Assembly (NCBI GenBank): GCA_036262075.1
Contig: DATAJO010000032.1
Coordinates: 46,844-110,843, forward strand
Source of the DNA: JACDBZ01 sp036262075
GTDB lineage: Bacteria; Chloroflexota; Limnocylindria; QHBO01
DNA: 64,000 nt
Reading direction: 5' to 3'
This document shows, piece by piece, positions 16,949-26,382 of this stretch (positions are counted from its first letter, which is position 1; each line of letters opens with the position of its first letter). The notes beneath the pieces are model-generated. The model searched no databases. It saw only the letters and a program-made list of their open reading frames with translations, and was not told where the DNA came from. The position numbers and the translations under genes were made by a program.

Positions 16949-16954
16949 TAGGAT
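16949..16954 (+). promoter_or_regulatory. -10 element TAGGAT, leaderless start of the cyclase/ATPase gene
   Basis: TAGGAT ends 7 bases before GTG 16962. The in-frame ATG at 16953 overlaps the box itself and so cannot be on the transcript if this promoter is used. Confidence 0.5.
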
Positions 16955-16961
16955 GGGGCCC

Positions 16962-19900
16962 GTGGAGGCCCTCGCCGTCGAGCTGACCCGGGACGATCCG
17001 GAGGCGTACATCGCCCGCGACCGGCGTCGGGCGCTCGCGGCGCACGAGCCGATGCCGGACCGGGTGACCGGCGCGGCACTGTTCGCCGATATCTCGGGCT
17101 TCACGCCGCTGACCGAGGCGCTCGCGGCCGAGCTCGGACCGCAGCGCGGACCGGAGGAGCTCACCGCGCATCTCGGACGGGTGTTCCACGCCGTCATCGA
17201 GGAGCTCGACCGCCGGGGCGGCGACGTCATCTACTTCTCCGGCGACGCGATCACCTGCTGGCTCGATCGCGACGACGGATCGCGCGCTGTGGCGGCGGCG
17301 GTCGCCATGCACGAGGCGATGGGACGCATCGGCCGGATCTCGACCCCCGGCGGCACGACGGTCGAGGTCGCCCTGAAGGTGGCCGTGGCAGTCGGCAATG
17401 CGCGGCGCTTCGTCGTCGGCGACCCGCAGATCCAGCTCATTGACGTCCTCGCCGGCTCGCTCATCGACCGCCTGGCCGAGGCCGAGCACCTCGCCGAGAC
17501 GGGCGAGATCGTGCTCGACGCCTCGGCGATCGAGGCGCTCGGCCAGCGCGTGGCGCTCGGCGCGCGACGGACCGATGCCGAGACCGGTCGCACGTTCGCG
17601 GTCGCCACCGGGCTCGACGTCGAGGTGCCGACGATCGAGGTCGTCGAGCCGGAGCGGCTCGACGAGGGCCTCGTGCGGCCCTGGATCCTGCCGGCCGTCT
17701 ACGAGCGCATGCGCGCCGGGCGCGGCGAGCTGCTCGCCGAGCTTCGACCTGCCTATCCCCTCTTCCTGCGCTTCGGTGGCATCGACTTCGACGAGGATCC
17801 GGATGCCATCGAGGCGCTCGACGCGCTCGTGCGGGCCGCCCAGCGGATCATGTCCGGCTACGGCGGGAACCTCCTCCAGCTCACGCTCGGCGACAAGGGC
17901 GCCTACCTGTACGGCGTGTTCGGCTCGCCGATCGCCCACGAGGACGACGCGGCACGCGCCGCGGCCGCGGCGCTCGAGCTGCGCGAGCTGCCCCGCACGA
18001 CGCGGGCGCGCGACATCCAGATCGGCCTCACCCGCGGCCGGCTGCGGAGCGGCACCTACGGCCACGCCATGCGCCGCACGTTCGTCTGCCTCGGCGACTC
18101 GGTGAACCTCGCGGCGCGGCTCATGGCCAAGGCCCCGCCGGGCCGCATCTACGTCGACGACCGCGTTCGCACCGATGCCGGCGACGCGTACATCTGGGAG
18201 CAGCTGCCCGACCTCGAGGTGAAGGGCAAGAAGGGCGCGGTCACCGCGCATGCCCTGAACGGCTCGCTCGAGCGAGCCTCGCGCCGCAAGACGCGCTACG
18301 AGCTCGAGCTCGTCGGCCGCCGATCCGAGCTCGACCGGCTGGAGGCGGCGCTCGAGCGCGCGACCGGCGGCGACGGCCGGGTGGTGGGCATCGCCGCCGA
18401 GGCCGGCATGGGCAAGTCGCGGCTCATCGCCGAGTTCGTGCGCATCGCGCGCCGCCGCGGCCTGTTCGCGGCCGTCGGCGAGTGCCAGTCGTTCGGCACG
18501 AACGCGAGCTACTTCGTGTGGCGCGAGATCTGGCATCGGCTCCTCGACCTCGACGAGGCCGATGCGCCCGACCGCCGTCGCGAGGGGCTCGAGGCGGCCA
18601 TCTCGGCCATCGACCCGGCCCTGCTGCCGCGCGCGCCGCTCCTCGGCCCGGTCATCGGCCTCGACATCGGTGACACCGAGCTCACCGCCTCGTTCGACGC
18701 GAAGCTGCGCAAGGCCTCGCTCGAGGACCTCCTCGCCACCCTGCTGGCCGCACGGGCGAGCCGCGAGCCGATCGTCGTCGTCCTCGAGGACTGCCACTGG
18801 ATCGACGCGCTGTCGCGTGACCTGCTCGGCGCGCTGGCCCGCACCGCGACCGGGCTGCCCGTCCTGTTCGTGGTCGCCTACCGGCCCGAGGCCACGCCGG
18901 GCGGCGGGCTCGGCATCGAGAAGGTCCCCGGCTTCGAGGAGCTGGCGCTCGACCGGCTGGGCGAGGCCGATGCCGCCGCGCTCGTCCGCGCCAAGCTGGC
19001 CCAGGTGCTCGGCGCATCGGCTCCCGCCGACGTCGAGGACGACCTCGTGCGCCTCGTCCACGAGCGGAGCGAGGGCAACCCGCTGTACGTCGAGGAGCTC
19101 GTCACCTACCTCGCCGGGCGGGGCGTCGACCTCACCGATGCGGACGCGATCCGCGCCCTCGAGCTGCCGGACAGCCTCCACAGCCTCGTCCTGTCGCGCA
19201 TCGACGCCCTCGACGAGGCGCCGCGGCGGACGCTGAAGATCGCATCGGTCATCGGCCGCGTGTTCGAGGCGCCCGTCCTCGCCGGGGCGTACCCCGACCT
19301 CGGCGAGCTGCCGGCCGTGGTCGAGACCCTCGACCACCTGCGCACGACCGACCTCGTGCGCATCGACCGCGAGCAGGACCAGGCCTACCTGTTCAAGCAC
19401 GCGGCCACCCAGGAGGTCGCCTACGGCAGCATCCCGTTCGCGATCCGCGCCCGGCTTCACGCCCGCATCGGCGGCTACCTCGAGGAGGCCGATCCGGGCG
19501 GCGTCGAGCAGCGGCTCGACATCCTGGCCCACCACTTCTGGCTGAGCGACGACGAGGAGCGCAGGCGCACCTACCTCGGCCGCGCCGCCGATGCCGCCCG
19601 CGCGCGCTACGCGAACGCGGCCGCGGTCGACTACCTCACCCGGCTCGTGCCGCTCCTCACCGGCTCCGAGCGCGTCGAGGCGCTCCTCAAGCTCGCCAAG
19701 GTCCAGGAGTTCATCGGCGACTGGGCCCCGGCCGAGGCGACCGCGCGCGAGGCGCTCGACGAGGCGGTGGCGGCCGGCGACGTCGCCTCGCAGGGCTGGG
19801 CCGAGGTGTCGCTGGCCGAGACGAGCCGCAAGGGCGGCCGCTTCGACGAGGCCGAGGAGCACCTGGCCCGGGCGCGCGAGCGCTTCACCGCCGCCGGCGT

Positions 19901-20654
19901 GGACGAGGGCACCGGCCAGGTGCTCCACCTCGCCGGCACCGTCGCCGCGCAGCGCGGCGACTACGCCGCGGCCCGCGAGCGGTACACCGAGAGCCTCGCC
20001 ATCCGCGAGCGGATCGACGACCGCGCCGCGCTCGGCGGCCTGTACTCGAACCTCGCCGTCGTGGCGGAGTACGAGGGCGACCTCGAGACCGCCCGCTCGC
20101 ATAACGAGCGCGCGCTCGCCCTCCGGCGCGAGGTCGGCGACCGCTGGGCCATCGGCGTCAGCGAGAACAACCTCGGCATGATCGCGCTCCAGGCGAACGA
20201 GCACGAGGCCGCGCGCCGCCACTTCGAGGAGTCGATGCGCCTCAACCGCGAGGTCGGCGACGCCTGGATGGTGGCCATCGGCCACAACAACCTCGGCAAC
20301 GCCACCCGCGAGCTCGGCGACCTCGACGCGGCCCGCCAGCACTACGCCGCGGCGCTCGCCGCGTATCGCGAGTACGACGATCGCTGGGCGCTCGCCTTCC
20401 TGCTCGAGGACATGGGCATCCTCGCCGCCCGCGCCGGCGACCCGATCGCGGCCCACGAGGCGCTCGGCGTGGCGGACCGGATGCGCGACGAGATCGAGTC
20501 GCCCCGCGCGCCGGCGCTCGAGGAGCAGCTCGAGACGGCATTGCGCGACGCCCACCGGGCCGTCGGCGCGGAGGCGGCCGACGAGGCTCGAGCGCGCGGC
20601 CGCGCCCTCGACGCGGCGGCGATCCAGGAGCTCGGGCGGCGCATCTGCGGATAG
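16962..20654 (+). CDS. Class III nucleotidyl cyclase-ATPase-TPR protein (soluble adenylyl cyclase architecture)
   Basis: 1230 residues. Cyclase homology domain 1 lies at about 35-210 with both metal aspartates, D43 in LFADISGFTPLTE and D88 in GGDVIYFSGDAITCWL. A second cyclase homology domain at about 255-430 starts YPLFLRFGGIDFDED and contains GDSVNLAARL. An AAA/STAND ATPase follows with Walker A AEAGMGKSRLIAEF (K485) and VVVLEDCHWID as Walker B. From about residue 870 there are TPR repeats (YSNLAVVAEYEGDLETARSH; NNLGMIALQANEHEAARRHF). It may make cAMP in response to ligands sensed by the ATPase/TPR part. The order matches animal soluble adenylyl cyclase and many bacterial relatives. It stands alone, transcribed from its own promoter. 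Confidence 0.88.
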   Translation: MEALAVELTRDDPEAYIARDRRRALAAHEPMPDRVTGAALFADISGFTPLTEALAAELGPQRGPEELTAHLGRVFHAVIEELDRRGGDVIYFSGDAITCWLDRDDGSRAVAAAVAMHEAMGRIGRISTPGGTTVEVALKVAVAVGNARRFVVGDPQIQLIDVLAGSLIDRLAEAEHLAETGEIVLDASAIEALGQRVALGARRTDAETGRTFAVATGLDVEVPTIEVVEPERLDEGLVRPWILPAVYERMRAGRGELLAELRPAYPLFLRFGGIDFDEDPDAIEALDALVRAAQRIMSGYGGNLLQLTLGDKGAYLYGVFGSPIAHEDDAARAAAAALELRELPRTTRARDIQIGLTRGRLRSGTYGHAMRRTFVCLGDSVNLAARLMAKAPPGRIYVDDRVRTDAGDAYIWEQLPDLEVKGKKGAVTAHALNGSLERASRRKTRYELELVGRRSELDRLEAALERATGGDGRVVGIAAEAGMGKSRLIAEFVRIARRRGLFAAVGECQSFGTNASYFVWREIWHRLLDLDEADAPDRRREGLEAAISAIDPALLPRAPLLGPVIGLDIGDTELTASFDAKLRKASLEDLLATLLAARASREPIVVVLEDCHWIDALSRDLLGALARTATGLPVLFVVAYRPEATPGGGLGIEKVPGFEELALDRLGEADAAALVRAKLAQVLGASAPADVEDDLVRLVHERSEGNPLYVEELVTYLAGRGVDLTDADAIRALELPDSLHSLVLSRIDALDEAPRRTLKIASVIGRVFEAPVLAGAYPDLGELPAVVETLDHLRTTDLVRIDREQDQAYLFKHAATQEVAYGSIPFAIRARLHARIGGYLEEADPGGVEQRLDILAHHFWLSDDEERRRTYLGRAADAARARYANAAAVDYLTRLVPLLTGSERVEALLKLAKVQEFIGDWAPAEATAREALDEAVAAGDVASQGWAEVSLAETSRKGGRFDEAEEHLARARERFTAAGVDEGTGQVLHLAGTVAAQRGDYAAARERYTESLAIRERIDDRAALGGLYSNLAVVAEYEGDLETARSHNERALALRREVGDRWAIGVSENNLGMIALQANEHEAARRHFEESMRLNREVGDAWMVAIGHNNLGNATRELGDLDAARQHYAAALAAYREYDDRWALAFLLEDMGILAARAGDPIAAHEALGVADRMRDEIESPRAPALEEQLETALRDAHRAVGAEAADEARARGRALDAAAIQELGRRICG

Positions 20655-20737
20655 CCATCTGCGGCCGATGCGCGGCGACCGCCATCGGCGACCGGTACGA
20701 ACGGATGCCTCCCCGCACCGGAAATGGCGGTTCCCCC

Positions 20738-20767
20738 TTGCACCAGCCCTCGAGCGACCCGTAAGGT
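20738..20767 (+). promoter_or_regulatory. Sigma70-type promoter of the giant surface protein gene
   Basis: TTGCAC (20738-20743) and TAAGGT (20762-20767) are separated by 18 bases. The transcript would start about 45 bases before the GTG and contains a Shine-Dalgarno site (GAGGAA) close to it, so this gene, unlike many neighbours, has a leader. Confidence 0.5.
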
Positions 20768-20818
20768 TCGACGAGCGGTCGCGTGCCCACCAGGCGACCA
20801 ACCCGAGCGAGGAATCAC

Positions 20819-23800
20819 GTGACCCGGCGTCCCGAGCCTTTCGCGTCAACCGTGCCCACCCGTCAGCCGTCCGCGCCGGCTCGAGGTCTCGTCCTCGTCC
20901 TGTCGCTCCTGTTCGCGATCGGCGGGCTCGTCACCGCACCGCCGACCCCGGCCCGAGCCGCCGCGACCGAGTGGCTCGGGCAGAAGGGCAGCATCGCCGA
21001 CGGCTCGGGCGGAGCGACGGCCGGCGAGCTCCACGCCGCCGGCGGCAGCGCAAGCAATGACGCCCAGTTCACGTACATCAAGACCGTCGACGCCGCCGAC
21101 GGCGAGACCGGCACGTGGAGCTTCTCCACGGTGGCCGATGCGAACGGCACCATCAGCCTGCCGTGGCGCTGGACCGGCCTGCACGCCTGGTTCAACGTCA
21201 CCGCCCGCCTCGACGCGGTCGTCGTCCGTGGCGGATCGGTCGTGTCGTCCACGACCCTCGTCAACGCCGGTCCGGCAAGCTGCTGCACCGCGCCATCGAA
21301 CGGGTTCGACTACTCGGGCACGGTGAATTTCCCGGTCCAGCTCGGCGACCGATACGGCTTCGTCATCGGGGGCTCGAACGGCGACCTGAACGACTTCCTG
21401 CGCGGCGAGCTCACCGTCGGCCAGGTGCCGGAGTCGTGCGCCGACGCCCAGGCGCTGTACGGCTCGTTCGGCGACACCGACGGCCAGTACGTCATCCACC
21501 CCGCAGGCGGCAACCGCTTCGTCGTCTGGTGCGCTGACATGGCCACGCCGGGCGAGGGCGCCGACTACCTCGAGGTCCGCAGCGGCCCGAGCCAGAACTA
21601 CGGCCAGTACGCGGCCGGCGGGGCCGCCACCGGGACGACGGTCACGACGCACTTCACCAAGATCCGGCTCGACCCGGCCACGCTGAGCGTCGACGTCAAC
21701 GACACGACCTTCGCGTCGTCGGCCGGATCGCTGACGCACCCGGATCTCGGGCTTGGCAACCCGACCGTCATCGAGATGCCGTACGCGACCGCGATGGGCT
21801 GCGACGGCACGGCCAACGGCACGGCGAACATCGACCTCCAGGGCACGCCGTTCGCCGTCACAGACTCCTTCCAACAGGACGACCTCGGCATCGGCGGGGC
21901 GACGCTCTCGGCATTCGACCAGGTCGTCGACCTCACCGGCGGCGGTGGATGTGGATGGACCCAGCCGACCGGGGGCCTGTTCAATCCGTTCAACCCCGAT
22001 GCCCAGCTCCCCAACTTCAGCCTGGACCTGCGCTACCTCGTTGAGCCGCCGGCACCCTCGCTCGACAGGCCGGTGCTGTTCGCCTCGATCGCGCGCTCGG
22101 CGACGACGGCCGACCTCTATGCGCGGATCGGTGGCGCGGATGCGATCGCGGTGACCGTCGACGTCCACGCCGCGGCGTCCTGCACGAACGGCACGCTCGA
22201 TGGCGGCTCGCTCGTGACCTCGGCAGTGGCCACGACCGATGCCGACGGGTACGTCCGCTTCGAAGCGGTCCCCGGCATCTCGTCCGGCCAGTTCGTGACG
22301 ATCACCGTCACCGACCCGGTCGGCTCGGTGGCCTCCGTGCCGTCGGCCTGCATCCGGACCACGGCGGACAACGGCGCCTGGCCGACCGCCCTGCCGCTCC
22401 AGTTCGCCTCGCCGGCGACGGTCCAGGACGTGATCGAGAGCGACGGCCGGGCGCGCTGGTACCGCTTCCCGGTCCTCCCCGACCAGCGCTTCACGGTCGC
22501 CCTCACCGGCCTCTCCGCCGATTACGACCTCGCGGTGTTCCGCGACATCGGCGCCGAGTTCGGCTCGCAGCTCGTGCCGACGACGTCCGACGAGCTGCGC
22601 CAGCTGTCCGCCGAGTTCGCGCCGAGCGTCTTCTCGCCGAGCGTCTTCAGTCCATCGGTCTTCAGCCCGAGCGTGTTCAGCCCGGACGCGTACGCGCCGA
22701 GCGTCTTCAGCCCATCGGTCTTCTCGCCGTCGGTGTTCAGTCCGTCGGTGTTCAGCCCGAGCGTGTTCTCGCCGTCGGTGTTCAGCCCGAGCGTCTTCTC
22801 CCCGAGCGTCTTCAGCCCATCGGTCTTCAGCCCGAGCGTCTTCTCGCCGAGCGTCTTCAGCCCATCGGTCTTCAGCCCGTCGGTGTTCAGCCCGGACGAG
22901 GTGGCGCGCGCGTTCTCGAGCGCGCAGACGCGGAGCATCATCGGCGTCTCCGCCACGCCCGGGACCGGCTCGGAGACGGTCGTCGTCAACTCGTGGAACG
23001 AGAGCGGCGAGTTCTACGTGCGCGTCGCCGGCCGTGGTGGCGCCTTCGACCCGAGCAACCTGTTCACGCTGACGGTCACCCCGTCGGACAGCTCGTGCAC
23101 CGGCGTGACCGACACGACCCTCGCGCCTCGCCCGCCCGCCGCCCAAGCGGGCGAGGTGGCGACGGTCATCGTGACCGACTCCTCGCGCCTGCCGCTGGGT
23201 GACGGCAGTGACGGCACGCTGGCCGATCGGCTCGCGGATCTCGCCGGCCGGCCCGAGGTGGATGGCGTGATCGTCGATCTCGCGACCGACACGCGCGTCC
23301 AGCAGCTGCGCGGCCAAGCCGATGCCGCCGCGAACCGCGGCTGCCCGTACGCCCAGAACCTCGTGGCGCAGGAGGTCACGTCGATCATCGACTCGTACCG
23401 CACCCGGGCGGCGAACCCGACGGCGGCGACCGAGGCGCTGCGCTACGTGACGATCGTCGGCGACGACGCGGTCGTGCCGTTCTACCGCTACCCCGACCAG
23501 AGCCTCCTGGGCCAGGAGTCGGGCTACGAGCCGCCGGTCCGCAGCGACTCGATCTCCGAGGCCAGCCTGCGCAAGGACTACGTCCTCGGCCAGGACGCCT
23601 ACGGCGCCGGCATCGAGGTCAACATCCGCACCACGGCCTTCCCGATCCCCGACCTCGCGGTCGGGCGCCTGGTCGAGACCCCGGACGAGATCACCGGCCT
23701 GATCGAAGCCTACATCGCGGCCGATGGCGTCATCACCCCGGGCTCCAGCCTCGTCACCGGCTACGACTTCCTGACCGATGCGGCCGATGCGGTCGGCGAG

Positions 23801-26287
23801 CAGCTCGAGCTCGGCGGCACCGACGTCGACGAGCTCATCAGCGATGCGGACGTCTCGCCCGACCAGGTCCGGCAGCCCGGCATGACGGACCCGCGCCGCT
23901 GGTCGTGGACCGCCGATGACCTGCGGACGGCGCTGCTCGAGTCCGGCCGCCACGACCTCGTGTTCCTCGCCGGCCACTTCAGCGCGCAGAGCGCCCTCGC
24001 CGCCGACTACCAGACCCAGCTCGTGACCCGGGAGCTCGTCGCCTCGGACGTCGACCTCGAGAACGCCATCGTCATCAGCGCCGGCTGCCACGCCGGCTAC
24101 AACCTCGTCGACGCCGAGGGCGTGCCCGAGGTCACCGAGCCGCTCGACTGGGCGCAGGCCTTCGCGCAGAAGCGCGCGCTCCTCGTCGCCGGCACCGGCT
24201 ACCAGTACGGCGACACCGACTTCCTCGAGTACAGCGAGCGGCTGTACCGCGACCTCGCCGAGGAGCTGCGTGCCGGACCGGCGGGCTCGAGCGTGTCGAT
24301 CGGCGAGGCCCTGGCCGCCGCCAAGCGGACGTACATCTCGACCACCCCGGACCTGCGCGGCATCCACGAGAAGGCCGTCCTCGAGGCCACGCTCTTCGGC
24401 CTGCCGATGTTCGGCGTCGTCATGCCGGACGGCCGTGGCGCCGCTCCGAGCGCCGGCGGCAGCGTAACCCCGACGCCCGTCGGAACCGGTCCGGCGGCGC
24501 AGCTCGGCCTCGCGACCCATGACCTGTCGGTCGCCACGCTGGCGACGCCGCAGAGCTCGATCCTCGACGTCGTCGGGCCGACCGGCGTGACCGGCACCGT
24601 CACCGCCACGTGGCTCGAGGGCCCCGACGGCGTCGTCACCAACCCGGCCGAGCCGGCGATCCCGAAGCACGTCGTGGACGTCACTGCCACGAGCGACGAG
24701 CTCGTCCTGCGCGGCGTCGGGTGGCGCGGCGGGAGCTTCAGCGACACGGCTGACGTCCTGCCGCTCACCGGCGCGCCGACGACCGAGCTGCGCGGCGTCC
24801 ACGCGCCGTTCGTGTCGCCGGTCTTCTACCCGATGCGGATGTGGACGCCGAACCACTTCGGCCAGCTCGGCGGCGACGGCGGCACGAGCCTCATCGTCAC
24901 CCCGGTCCAGCACCGCAGCGACCCGGCGCACGCCCAGCGCTCGATCCGGCGTGCCTTCGACGATCTCGACCTCCGCCTGTTCTACGCCGATGCCGGCATC
25001 CTGCTCCACGACCCCGAGCTCGCGGCCGCCTCGCTCGCCGACGCGCCGACGATCGTCGACGTCCGTGCCACGCCCGACGGCGCGGACCTCGTGTTCAGCG
25101 CGCGGGTCATCGGCGATCCGTCGGCCGCGATCCACGAGGTGTGGATCGTCTGGACCGGCGGCTCGGGGGCCTGGGCGCCGCTCGACCTCGAGCAGTGCGT
25201 GTCGCCGCTGCCGGCCGCGTGCGCCGGCGTCGAGGACTCGCGACTGTGGACCGCCCGCATGACCGGCGGCCCGGCCACGGTCCAGTACGTCGTCCAGGCG
25301 GCGAACGGCACCGGCCTCGTCAGCTTCGACGACAACCGCGGCGAGTACTACCTCGCCTCGACCACCGAGCTCCCGGCGGCCGTCGCCACCGCGCTGACCC
25401 TCGTCTCGCCGCCGACGAGCGGCACGTACGGCCAGACGGTCAACGTCACCGCCGAGCTGACGGCCGGTGCCGCGGCCGCGGCCGGCAAGTCGGTCGTCAT
25501 CCAGGTCGGCGGCGCGGCCGCGATGGGCGTCACCGGCAGCGACGGACGGGTGACGCTGCCGATCGCGCTCAACACCACCCCGGGCGCGACGACGGTCACC
25601 GCCTCGTTCGGCGGCGACGCGACGCACCTGCCGTCATCCGCATCGGCGGCGTTCTCGATCGCGAAGGCGCCGACGGCCCTGGGCCCCATCCCGAGCTTCG
25701 TCACCGTCGACGGCGAGCAGCGCGGCACGCTGACGACCCTGACCGCCACGCTCGGCACGCGCGTCCAGCCGATCCAGAACCGGACGGTCACCGTCACCGT
25801 CGACGGGCCGGTGGACCGCACGCTGTCGCTCATCACCGACCACCTCGGGCGGGTCCGGCTGCCGCTCGACCTGCCGGCCGGTCCGTACAGCGTGACCGCC
25901 AGCTTCGCCGGCGACGAGACGTACCTGCCTGCCTCGCGGAGCGGGACGAGCACGATCGTGCACTTCAGCTTCCGCTCGCCGATCAACCCGAAGCCCACGG
26001 TGAACGTGGCGAAGGCCGGCAGCACCGTGCCGGTGAAGTTCTCGATCGACGGCAGCTTCGGCCTCGGCATCCTCGACGGGTCACCGCGGCTCGTGCGCTA
26101 CAGCTGCGAGACGGGCGTGCCGCAGGACGAGGTCGAGCAGACGACGACGGCGAACAACGGGCTGACGTTCAACGGCGGGATCTATCAGTACAACTGGAAG
26201 TCGTCGAAGAGCACGACCGGCTGCTTCCGCTTCGAGCTCAAGCTCACCGACGGCAGCCTCCACGTGGTCCTCATCCGCCTGCGCTGA
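20819..26287 (+). CDS. Giant secreted gingipain-like (C25) protein with GON, PPC, Ig-like and PxKF domains
   Basis: 1822 residues. The signal peptide ends near residue 47 (LVLVLSLLFAIGGLVTAPPT...ARAA). A GON-type domain lies at about 204-407 (CADAQALYGSFGDTDG; TTHFTKIRLDPATLSVDVND). A PPC-like domain near 545-760 is interrupted by an 18-unit [SA]PSVF array at 601-690. A caspase-fold C25 domain spans about 775-1207 with the putative dyad H1053 (FLAGHFSAQ) and C1090 (VISAGCHAGYN), 37 residues apart against 33 in gingipain RgpB. Two Ig-like domains (about 1519-1715) and a C-terminal PxKF module (INPKPTVNVAKAGSTVPVKF) follow. It is probably a surface-exposed cysteine peptidase. GTG with AGGAA 5 bases upstream. 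The neighbours give no clear partner. Confidence 0.85.
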   Translation: MTRRPEPFASTVPTRQPSAPARGLVLVLSLLFAIGGLVTAPPTPARAAATEWLGQKGSIADGSGGATAGELHAAGGSASNDAQFTYIKTVDAADGETGTWSFSTVADANGTISLPWRWTGLHAWFNVTARLDAVVVRGGSVVSSTTLVNAGPASCCTAPSNGFDYSGTVNFPVQLGDRYGFVIGGSNGDLNDFLRGELTVGQVPESCADAQALYGSFGDTDGQYVIHPAGGNRFVVWCADMATPGEGADYLEVRSGPSQNYGQYAAGGAATGTTVTTHFTKIRLDPATLSVDVNDTTFASSAGSLTHPDLGLGNPTVIEMPYATAMGCDGTANGTANIDLQGTPFAVTDSFQQDDLGIGGATLSAFDQVVDLTGGGGCGWTQPTGGLFNPFNPDAQLPNFSLDLRYLVEPPAPSLDRPVLFASIARSATTADLYARIGGADAIAVTVDVHAAASCTNGTLDGGSLVTSAVATTDADGYVRFEAVPGISSGQFVTITVTDPVGSVASVPSACIRTTADNGAWPTALPLQFASPATVQDVIESDGRARWYRFPVLPDQRFTVALTGLSADYDLAVFRDIGAEFGSQLVPTTSDELRQLSAEFAPSVFSPSVFSPSVFSPSVFSPDAYAPSVFSPSVFSPSVFSPSVFSPSVFSPSVFSPSVFSPSVFSPSVFSPSVFSPSVFSPSVFSPSVFSPDEVARAFSSAQTRSIIGVSATPGTGSETVVVNSWNESGEFYVRVAGRGGAFDPSNLFTLTVTPSDSSCTGVTDTTLAPRPPAAQAGEVATVIVTDSSRLPLGDGSDGTLADRLADLAGRPEVDGVIVDLATDTRVQQLRGQADAAANRGCPYAQNLVAQEVTSIIDSYRTRAANPTAATEALRYVTIVGDDAVVPFYRYPDQSLLGQESGYEPPVRSDSISEASLRKDYVLGQDAYGAGIEVNIRTTAFPIPDLAVGRLVETPDEITGLIEAYIAADGVITPGSSLVTGYDFLTDAADAVGEQLELGGTDVDELISDADVSPDQVRQPGMTDPRRWSWTADDLRTALLESGRHDLVFLAGHFSAQSALAADYQTQLVTRELVASDVDLENAIVISAGCHAGYNLVDAEGVPEVTEPLDWAQAFAQKRALLVAGTGYQYGDTDFLEYSERLYRDLAEELRAGPAGSSVSIGEALAAAKRTYISTTPDLRGIHEKAVLEATLFGLPMFGVVMPDGRGAAPSAGGSVTPTPVGTGPAAQLGLATHDLSVATLATPQSSILDVVGPTGVTGTVTATWLEGPDGVVTNPAEPAIPKHVVDVTATSDELVLRGVGWRGGSFSDTADVLPLTGAPTTELRGVHAPFVSPVFYPMRMWTPNHFGQLGGDGGTSLIVTPVQHRSDPAHAQRSIRRAFDDLDLRLFYADAGILLHDPELAAASLADAPTIVDVRATPDGADLVFSARVIGDPSAAIHEVWIVWTGGSGAWAPLDLEQCVSPLPAACAGVEDSRLWTARMTGGPATVQYVVQAANGTGLVSFDDNRGEYYLASTTELPAAVATALTLVSPPTSGTYGQTVNVTAELTAGAAAAAGKSVVIQVGGAAAMGVTGSDGRVTLPIALNTTPGATTVTASFGGDATHLPSSASAAFSIAKAPTALGPIPSFVTVDGEQRGTLTTLTATLGTRVQPIQNRTVTVTVDGPVDRTLSLITDHLGRVRLPLDLPAGPYSVTASFAGDETYLPASRSGTSTIVHFSFRSPINPKPTVNVAKAGSTVPVKFSIDGSFGLGILDGSPRLVRYSCETGVPQDEVEQTTTANNGLTFNGGIYQYNWKSSKSTTGCFRFELKLTDGSLHVVLIRLR
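22619..22888 (+). repeat. Tandem 15-bp repeat, 18 units, encoding [SA]-P-S-V-F
   Basis: Eighteen in-frame 15-base units. Seventeen encode PSVF preceded by Ser or Ala, and the fifth unit reads SPDAY. Synonymous codons vary from unit to unit (AGC/TCG/TCC for Ser, GTC/GTG for Val), so the peptide is conserved more than the DNA. The array is inserted in the loop of a PPC-like beta domain between DLAVFRDIG and the strand ending FYVRVAGRGG. Confidence 0.95.
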
Positions 26288-26349
26288 GCGCCCGACCCGG
26301 GCTCCGTGGCGCGGCCGTCCGGAGGGCGGCACGGCATCGGTCGTGCGGA

Positions 26350-26371
26350 TACGATCGGCGACACAAGGAGG
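26350..26371 (+). promoter_or_regulatory. -10 box and Shine-Dalgarno of the UPF0173 gene
   Basis: TACGAT (26350-26355) is followed by AAGGAGG (26365-26371), 11 bases before the ATG. This is a leadered transcript with a clear ribosome site. Confidence 0.4.
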
Positions 26372-26382
26372 ACCGATATCCG

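Noticed and set aside
16647..20849. 1400-codon minus-strand open frame
   Set aside because: Open because of high GC3 antisense to the cyclase gene; no domain is visible, and the plus-strand frame has all cyclase and ATPase motifs.
22619..22888. CRISPR-like array
   Set aside because: Units are 15 bp, contiguous and in frame with no spacers, so this is a coding repeat.
22522..22989. Long minus-strand frame reading GLKTDGLKTLGEKT-type repeats
   Set aside because: It is the antisense shadow of the [SA]PSVF array and has no ribosome site or domain; the plus-strand gene explains the periodicity.
20846..25627. 1593-codon minus-strand open frame
   Set aside because: Arg/Glu/Asp-rich shadow of the giant surface-protein gene with no recognisable domain.
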